64,000 nucleotides of DNA from Lathyrus oleraceus (Eukaryota > Streptophyta > Magnoliopsida > Fabales > Fabaceae), in assembly GCF_024323335.1 (NCBI RefSeq), contig NC_066585.1:533090582-533154581 (forward strand). The letters are read 5' to 3'. The notes below the pieces were generated by a model. That model saw only the letters and a list, made by a program, of their open reading frames with translations, ran no database searches and had not been told where the DNA came from. Shown piece after piece: positions 57,367 to 64,000 of the stretch. Position numbers and translations under genes: made by a program. Each line of letters begins with the position of its first letter. Position 1 is the stretch's first letter.

Positions 57367-57631
57367 ACTCAAAGCCTTCATTCGTACCAGCTAGCACTGA
57401 GATTGAAGGAATCCGTTCGTGTGGACTGAGTAGAGACGTTGTCATCGTTCAACGTTCGTGATCGCTTCGTGGATCTGCATCAAAGGTTTTGATTGTCGCA
57501 AGAGATCTACACCAAAGGTTTCAATCGTCACAAGAGGTAAATATTCTATCACTGATCATGACCATTCGTAAGGATCTCTAAAGGAGAAAATTTTAATTTC
57601 CGCGGCGTTTTGGACCGCAATTCTCCGACAG

Positions 57632-57643
57632 TGGTATCAGAGC
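57632..57643 (+). promoter_or_regulatory. Primer-binding site (initiator Met tRNA)
   Basis: TGGTATCAGAGC, one base after the LTR end; a perfect copia site. Confidence 0.95.
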
Positions 57644-59461
57644 CACTTACGAAACCATGAATCGGATAGCTGTTTAATTTCTGTATTAATATGATTAAAA
57701 GACAGAATGAATCAATTAATTAAACGGGTAATTAAATTTGGCATTCATAAGTGTACGAGTTGGATGATTGATGTTGACTATGCTTCGGTACCGACATTAG
57801 TATGGTGAAGCAGCGATACATCGATCGTCCATAGGTTACGCAATTGAGACCGATCAACTTATATATGATATAAGTAATCCTAATGCAAAGTACGGTATAT
57901 GTGATATACTGTTTCTGTTTCGTTCATTCAAACACTAAATGGTTGTTTTCCTTTGAGCGATCAATAGTCATTTGCTTCGGAATCCGACATTAGTATGGTG
58001 AAGCAATGACCTGTTGATCAATCATACTGAATCAACAATCGAGGTGTGTTTGACGGTCTGAAATTGGCGCATTAGGGTTGGTGACGGCGCAAGGGTTGTG
58101 CCGTCAGAGAGTTGTGAATTTAGGGCTTTTGGAACACGTCTGTTGACTATTTCAAAGTTCTGTTATTTTGGCCGTGACGCTCGTGACAAGCTTGTAACGA
58201 GCGTAACATGATGGGCGTGACGGTCGTCACGTGCTTTGTGACGGTCGTCACATTCACAAGTCCAGAAAACTAGGCGTTTCTGTTTTTGGCCCTGTGACGG
58301 TCGTAACAAGCCTGTGACGGTCGTAACATGCTTGTGACGGTCGTCACACTCGGGGTTTCTAATTTTGTGCCTGCGTAGTGTGATCGGTCGCCGAAATTTA
58401 ATTTTGTTTTAATTAATTAAAGGAATTAAAATTAATAATAATAATAATGTGTTTATTATTATTGCCTTGTGGTGATCAGTTATGGCCTTAGTTATCCTTT
58501 ATTTTGTTTTGGGTTTTAAAATACGACCTGCGTGTCGTGCCTCTCCTTTTGATCTCTTAATGTAACTTCTTTTCTCATCTCAAACCCTCGTATGTAAAAC
58601 GAGTTTCTTCTGGAATGTAATGTTATGAAGAAAGAGAAGAAGACAATGTTATGAAGAAAGAGAAGATTTCAATATCAAAGGAGGACAATCTTGAAGATCT
58701 TGCTTGGAGAAGCTTAGAGAAGAATTCAATATTAAAGGAGGACAACCTTGAAGATCTTGCTTGGAGAAGCTTAGATCGTTATTAGGTTAGCTTAGGTTCT
58801 CTCATTGGCTTGGGAGAACAATTGCGCTAGGGGCCATAACTGTTTCATTGTGTATGTATGTTGATGCATGTGTATGTATGTTGATGCATGTGAGAGACGA
58901 TTTATATGATAAATAAGCCGGTGAGATCATAAAATTGCAATTCCCTCAAATTAAATATTAAGTTTATGCTTTCCAAGTTTTAACACTCATCAAGACTAGT
59001 AATGGATAATGTAGGTTTCGCCTACGCGATGTGCATGATCTATATATTAGTAAGATGCGATGGGATAATTGTAATATCCAACTGTTAAAACAATGGGTCA
59101 AACTTAACTAAACAAATTATAATAAGATTATATATGTGTTTAGAAGCAAGAGTTGGGAATGATCCATATGATGGATTGGAATAAGGAGTTATTCACCCAA
59201 CTGAAATTTTCGAGAGTTGTATGAGATACAATTGGAAGGAGTTCCTACCTAAATAACCTAGTTTTGTGTAATCCGCCTACGCGGACTTAGAACGAAGTGA
59301 AATATGGATCTCGACCCACTAGAAAATCTTCCAACGGGATTTTCCGAATCAAATGATGAGGGTCATTTGTTTTGAGTAAAATAGTGGGAGCATATTTGAT
59401 TAAAGGCCTAATTAAATATGTCAATGATACTTATATTTTCTTAATCCTTATGTAGAGAATC
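57644..59461 (+). mobile_element. Angela leader
   Basis: 1.8 kb of untranslated leader before gag. It holds the GTGACG dyad array (58174-58347) and a duplicated 50-60-bp block with GAAGATCTTGCTTGGAGAAGC at about 58680-58780. No conserved ORF is seen. Confidence 0.75.
58174..58347 (+). repeat. Array of GTGACG/CGTCAC dyads, 20-bp period
   Basis: 14-bp dyads at 58174, 58194, 58217, 58238, 58294, 58314 and 58334. Consensus is GTGACGGTCGTCAC, with GTAACG..CGTAAC, CGTGAC and CGTAAC variants. Spacing is 20, 20, 20, 21 and 23 bp plus one 56-bp gap. Each carries the TGACG core. Confidence 0.85.
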
Positions 59462-60433
59462 ATGACAGCAAACACCTCTAACAACATCTTATGATCAATC
59501 CTTGACAAGGAAAAATTGTCTGGGACAAATTTTCTGGATTGGCACCGAAACCTGAGGATTGTCCTCAAACATGATAAAAAGCTGTATGTCTTGGAGACAC
59601 CTGTTCCTGAAGAGGAACCTCCTAGTTCTGCACCTAAGGCAGAAAGAGATGCTTATAAGAAGCATGTCGATGATGCCAATGAAACTGCTTGTCTCATGCT
59701 GGCTACCATGAACTCAGAATTGCAAAAGCAACATGAGAACATGTTAGCGTTTGATATGATCGAACACTTGAAGATGCTCTATCAAGAGCAAGCAAGGCAT
59801 GAGAGGTTTGAAGTTTCAAAAGCCCTTTTTCAAAGCAAGTTAGCTGAGGGAGCCCCTGTAGGTCCCCATGTACTCAAGATAATTGGGTATGTGGAAAACC
59901 TTGAGAGATTGGGTTTTCCCCTCGAAAAGGAACTTGCGACTGATTTGATCTTGCAATCGTTGCCAGATAGTTTCAATCAATTTGTCCTAAATTTCAATAT
60001 GATTGATATGGACAAATCTCTTCCTGAACTGCTCGCCATGTTAAGAACTGCCGAGCAGAATCTGAAGTCAAAAGGGAAGTCCATTCTGATGATCGGAAAT
60101 GGAAAGAGACAGAACAAAAGGCCCACTAAGCAGGGTGATAAAGGGAAGGGCAAGGAAGTTGCCAAACCCAAACCCACCGTTGCTGCTTTAAAGCCTAGTG
60201 GAGGCATAGCAAAAGAAGGCAACTGCTTCCATTGTAGTAAGACCGGACACTGGAAGAGGAACTGCCCAAAGTACCTGGAAGATAAGAAGAATGGAGTAGA
60301 GACTTCAACTTCAGATATTTTTGTTATTAACTTATCTACTTCTGCATCATGGGTATTAGATACTAGATGCGGTTCTCACATTTGTACAAATGTGCAGGGG
60401 TTGAAAAGGAGTAGAGATTTGGCAAAAGGTTAA
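59462..60433 (+). pseudogene. Angela gag-protease, with nonsense codons
   Basis: Starts at ATG 59462, with a TGA at 59492-59494 after ten codons, then an open run to TAA 60431-60433. Blocks are LSGTNFLDWHRNLRIVLKHD, a UBN2-type gag domain (HERFEVSKALFQSKLAEG ... ERLGFPLEKELATDLILQSL), a Lys-rich linker and an intact zinc knuckle CFHCSKTGHWKRNC near 60226-60267. The protease start WVLDTRCGSHICTN has catalytic D-T-G changed to D-T-R. The TAA at 60431 replaces a Glu codon; the frame continues beyond it. Confidence 0.85.
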
Positions 60434-60760
60434 GTTGACCTACGAGTTGGCAATGGAGCAAAGGTTGCTACTTTAGCCGTAGGATCTTATGTATTGACTT
60501 TACCTAGTGGTTTTATAATTCAGTTAGAGAACTGTTATTATGTAACTGCAATTAGCAGGAATATTATTTCCATTTCTTGTTTGGACAAGTTTGGTTTTTC
60601 ATTTATAATAAAGAACAATTGTTGCTCAATTTATTTGAATGATATATTCTATGCTACTGCACAAATGAGCAATGGACTATATGTCCTTGATCTCGAAATG
60701 CCTATTAATAACATTAATACTAAAAGGGTGAAACCTAACGAGTTAAAACCAACTAGGTAA
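60434..60760 (+). pseudogene. Angela protease, C-terminal part
   Basis: Same frame as the preceding gag. VDLRVGNGAKVATLAVGSYV, ISRNIISISCLDKFGFSF and MSNGLYVLDLEMP, the end of protease and the lead-in to integrase, run to TAG 60758-60760. The integrase zinc-finger (HHCC) region that should follow is missing. Confidence 0.75.
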
Positions 60761-60767
60761 GAATATT

Positions 60768-61370
60768 AAAACTCTTCGATCAGATCGAGGTGATGAGTAT
60801 TTAAGCCTAGAGTTTGATGACCATCTGAAAGAGTGTGGGATCCTATCCCAGCTTACTCCTCCTGGAACACCCCAATGGAATGGTGTATCTGAGAGAAGAA
60901 ATCGAACCTTGTTAGACATGGTCCGATCCATGATGAGTCCCGCCGATCTTCCAAACTCCTTTTGGGGACATGCACTATTGACAGCATCTTACACACTTAA
61001 CCATGTTCCATCCAAAAAGGTTGAGAAGACACCATATGAGATATGGAGTGGTAAGAAACCACATATGTCTTACATAAAGATTTGGGGTTGCGAGGTTTAT
61101 GTGAAACGATAAATTTCAACTAAGCTTGAGCCCAAATCTGACAAATGCTTATTTGTGGGGTATCCTAAAGAAACAAGAGGGTATCACTTCTACAATCCTT
61201 CTGAGGGCAAAGTGTTTGTCGCTCAAACTGGAGTTTTCCTAGAAAAGGATTTTATTTCCAAAGGAACCAGTGGGAGGAAAGTAGAGCTTGAAGAAATTCA
61301 AGAATCACAAAGCATCGACACACCTATGGAGGAATTGGAGCAGGAAACACAAGTAGTTGTGTAAGAGCAA
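60768..61370 (+). pseudogene. Angela integrase, N-terminally deleted
   Basis: Begins directly at KTLRSDRGDEYLSLEFDD (second catalytic Asp). It continues LTPPGTPQWNGVSERRNRTL (catalytic Glu) and TASYTLNHVPSKKVEKTPYE. After a TAA at 61110-61112 it resumes with SDKCLFVGYPKETRGYHFYN. The HHCC zinc finger and the first catalytic Asp are deleted at the junction near 60765. A TAA at 61362-61364 ends the frame before RRSGRIRHLPEIY. Confidence 0.8.
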
Positions 61371-61830
61371 CCTGCTCAAGTAGAACAAGACCAGCGTAGG
61401 TCAGGCAGGATACGTCACCTACCTGAGATATATGGATCAAGGTGATGTATTACTCATGGATCAAGATGAGCCTGTGACCTACTCATGGAATCTTCGTTTT
61501 GATGAAACAGTAAAACAATATGGATTCATCAAGAACGAAGATGAGCCTTGTGTCTACAAGAAGGTTAGTGGGAGCATGATCATATTCCTGGTATTATATG
61601 TAGATGACGTATTACTTATTGGAAACGATATCCCTACCCTGTAACAAGTAAAGTCTTGGGTAGGGAAATGCTTTTCTACGAAGAACCTAGGTGAAGCAGC
61701 CTATATATTAGGAATCATAATCTATAGAGAGAGATCATAAAATGCTTGGCCTAAGTCAGAGTACATAGACAAGGTGCCGAGACGCTTTAATATGAATGAT
61801 TCCAATGGTTATGTGTCTTACTGAAATGGT
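61371..61830 (+). pseudogene. Angela reverse transcriptase, internally deleted
   Basis: After the pre-RT DQDEPVTY motif (near 61465) the sequence jumps to SWNLRFDETVKQYGFIKNED and IFLVLYVDDVLLIGND. The YVDD active site is kept at about 61600-61611, but the fingers and first catalytic Asp are lost. GKCFSTKNLGEAAYILGI follows after a stop near 61642. Two offset frames and stops end it near 61830. Confidence 0.8.
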
Positions 61831-62232
61831 GGCGCTGTGAGCTTGAAAAGTTCAAAGCAAGATACAGTTGCTGATTCTACAACCGAGGCCGAGTATATTG
61901 CTGCCTCAAATGCAGAAAAAGGGAGTTGTTTGGATCAAAAAGTTCATTAGTGAACTTGGCATAGTCCCTAGCATTGTGGATCCCATTGGTCTCTATTATG
62001 ATAACAATGGTGCTATCGCACAAGCTAAGGAGCCTAGATCTCACCGATGATCCAAACACATACTCAGGCGTTATCATCTCATTCGAGAGATAATAGATAG
62101 AGGAGATGTGAAAATATGTAAAGTACCTACACTTGACAATGTAGCTGACCCACTGACAAAGTCTCTTGCGCAGCAGAAGCATGATGGCCATACTAGATCA
62201 ATGGGCATACGGGGTATGCCTGATTGGCTCTA
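61831..62232 (+). pseudogene. Angela RNase H
   Basis: Blocks SSKQDTVADSTTEAEYIAAS (catalytic acidic residues of copia RNase H), LYYDNNGAIAQAKEPRSHR, then a TGA where Arg/Ser is expected and HILRRYHLIREIIDRGDVKI ending DPLTKSLAQQK and GMPDWL-stop near 62232. It is close to full length apart from the stop and a frameshift near 61920. Confidence 0.8.
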
Positions 62233-62237
62233 GTGCT

Positions 62238-62247
62238 AGTGGGAGAT
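62238..62247 (+). promoter_or_regulatory. Polypurine tract of Angela element
   Basis: AGTGGGAGAT abuts the 3' LTR start TGTTGG at 62248. Confidence 0.85.
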
Positions 62248-63351
62248 TGTTGGTGTAAGCCCTAGAGGCCAATACTTTTTGGTACTTGTATCGAATTATT
62301 TATTAATAATAAAAGGCATTTTCTTTATTACGTTTGTTTAATAAAGTCCCTAGAATAGCTAGTCCGTTTAATGTATTAAGTGTGACTTAATCATGAGAAC
62401 ACATTAAACATAAGGACACTATTCTTAAAGTATCCGTAGTCGAGCTTTAGTGTGAAGTGGGATAACATTAAAGCATTAAGACTATTATGTTTGTAGACTG
62501 ATGATCACATCTCATGGATCATGGATAAAGAGTTATCAAGTCTTAAACATAGGTATGAATTTTAGGAGTAATATTTATACCGGATTGACCCGCTATGAGA
62601 ATACTATATAGAAAGTTATGCAAAGTGTCATAAGTTATTCTCATGGTGATAATGGTGTATACCACTCTTCGACCTGAAACCACTATGGACCCTAGATGTG
62701 GAGTCGAGTGCTTTATTGCTGATCCAACGTTGTCCGTAACTGGATAACCATAAAGACAGTTGATGGGTACTCCACAAAGCATGCTGAGGGACATGAGTGA
62801 CCTAGATGGAATTTGCCCATCCTGCATAACAGGATAAATGTCTATGGGCCCAATATTGAACTGGACAAGGATGACACGGTCTATGCCTTGTGTTCAATAT
62901 AGACATAAGGGCAAAAGGGTAATTATACACATAAGTATTATCACAGAAAGGTTTTGTCAGATCACATGACATTTTCGTGTCTTGGGTAGCAGTGATGTGT
63001 TGCTAGATACTGCTCACTGTTTATTATGTTAAATGTGTGATTTAATATAATTGCCAACGTCACGAAAACCTACAGGGTCACACACAAAGGACGGATTGAT
63101 GAGAGATAGAGTAACTAAGGAATACCGTAAGGTACGGTGCCCTTAAGTGAATTATAGAACATCGTAAGGTACGGTGTACTTGAGTAGAATACGAAATATG
63201 GTAAGGTACCATGGGCTTAAGTGACTTGGGCATATTATAAGATATGGGCTAAAATACACTTAAGTGGGTTTTTTTAGCTTGAAGCCCACACAAGTGGTTC
63301 TATAAATAGAACCCTTGTGCAGAAGCTTTGATGGCGGTTGCATTATTTTCG

Positions 63352-63406
<55 letters not shown>

Positions 63407-63672
63407 TCACTCAAAGCCTTCATTCGTACCAGCTAGCACTGAGATTGAAGGAATCCGTTCGTGTGGACTGAGTAGAGACGTTGTCATCGTTCAACGTTCG
63501 TGATCGCTTCGTGGATCTGCATCAAAGGTTTTGATTGTCGCAAGAGATCTGCACCAAAGGTTTCAATCGTCACAAGAGGTAAATATTCTATCACTGATCA
63601 TGACCATTCGTAAGGATCTCTAAAGGAGAAAATTTTAATTTCCGCTGCGTTTTGGACCGCAATTCTCCTACA
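62248..63672 (+). mobile_element. Angela 3' LTR (1425 bp)
   Basis: Ends TTCTCCTACA. Its microsatellite differs from the 5' LTR: a shorter TC run (63354-63392) followed by a new AC run to about 63405. TATA box at 63301-63308. Confidence 0.95.
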
Positions 63673-63677
63673 TACCC
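63673..63677 (+). repeat. Target-site duplication TACCC, right
   Basis: Matches 56187-56191. Confidence 0.95.
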
Positions 63678-64000
63678 TTGGTTTCTTTTTGTGAGCTTTT
63701 TTGTGAATTTTAATGGCATGATTCATGTGGTTACATTTTGATTTGGGGAAACTCTTGATTGCATCCCATCTTGTCACTCTAACCTGTTTGTTGAGTTTTT
63801 TGGGAGGGCTCACATGACTCCTGAAAGGATAGCTTGCTTGGCATTCGACTTTATTTGTGGGATACCATTTGGAGATTTATTTCGATTACCTGTATTGACT
63901 TGCTTTCTTCGATGGTGCCAGCTCGAGAGATCTCTGGGTTTCTTATTTCTTTAGCTGTTATTACTTCGGATCTTTATCCGTGTGGTAGATCTCTTGATCC
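63678..64000 (+). mobile_element. Gypsy LTR, part 2 (to window end)
   Basis: Continuation of the LTR interrupted at 56191. It is noncoding and runs off the window. Confidence 0.55.

Larger units (their letters stand above)
56192..57630 (+). mobile_element. Angela 5' LTR (1439 bp)
   Basis: TGTTGGTGTAAGCCC to TTCTCCGACA. It differs from the 3' LTR at about ten positions by eye, apart from the microsatellite. It carries palindromes upstream of the TATA box and a pure CT run at 57300-57366 downstream of it. Confidence 0.95.
56192..63672 (+). mobile_element. Angela-type copia element, defective (7.5 kb)
   Basis: A complete insertion with LTRs 56192-57630 and 62248-63672, primer-binding site, polypurine tract and TACCC duplication. 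LTR start style (TGTTGG...GCCCTAGAGGC), 1.4-kb LTRs and proteins of BARE/Angela type identify the lineage. Coding sequence runs gag, protease, integrase, RT, RNase H in copia order, but it carries stops, a mutated protease and two internal deletions (near 60760 and 61440). Confidence 0.9.

Noticed and set aside
57632..57643. Possible tRNA gene
   Set aside because: Only the 12-nt primer-binding complement is present, with no cloverleaf. The same holds for 19977, 34897 and 48338.

Overview
The window is nuclear DNA from a plant with a large, repeat-packed genome. The best fit is a legume of the pea/vetch/lentil tribe. The evidence for this is the 5.6-kb long terminal repeats (LTRs) of an Ogre/Tat-type Ty3/gypsy element, Angela-, SIRE- and Ale/Ivana-like Ty1/copia elements, and almost no host coding sequence. 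The species is inference. I found no intact host gene, no tRNA or rRNA gene, and nothing bacterial.

Layout. 1-2880: broken host gene pieces (PP2A B55 subunit, NYN-like, LysM-like and WW-domain fragments, all on the minus strand). 2880-5139: a minus-strand Tat-type LTR end joined to the 3' end and LTR of a SIRE-like copia element. 5140-13300: the 3' part of a plus-strand Tat element (integrase tail, 6-kb 3' untranslated region, polypurine tract, LTR), holding a solo Angela LTR with GATAT target duplications. 13300-16890: minus-strand Athila-like remnant. 16890-20487: minus-strand copia element with a clean LTR but broken gag-pol. About 21400-26459: a probable solo Tat LTR of about 5 kb. 27330-33085: decayed minus-strand SIRE-like copia. 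34425-55414: a nest in which an Ale/Ivana-like copia element is split inside gag by an 18.7-kb minus-strand Ogre/Tat element (35227-53957, target duplication CTTGC). 55415-64000: another gypsy LTR, split by a 7.5-kb Angela element (56192-63672, target duplication TACCC).

How the parts work. The two youngest elements (Ogre/Tat and Angela) keep what is needed in cis: matched LTRs, primer-binding site, polypurine tract and target duplications. They have lost most of pol. The Ogre/Tat copy keeps an uninterrupted 506-codon gag. Both look like passengers mobilised by proteins from intact relatives, although deletion after insertion is possible.

The most unusual signal is in the 3' untranslated regions of the two Tat elements. 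These are packed with short hairpins whose loop is constant (CGGTAA, TCAG-containing hexamers, or a 14-nt loop) while the stem sequence changes on both sides together. Several + strand C/A mismatches become G-U pairs in RNA of the element's sense strand. Similar covarying palindromes lie in the Angela promoter and leader.
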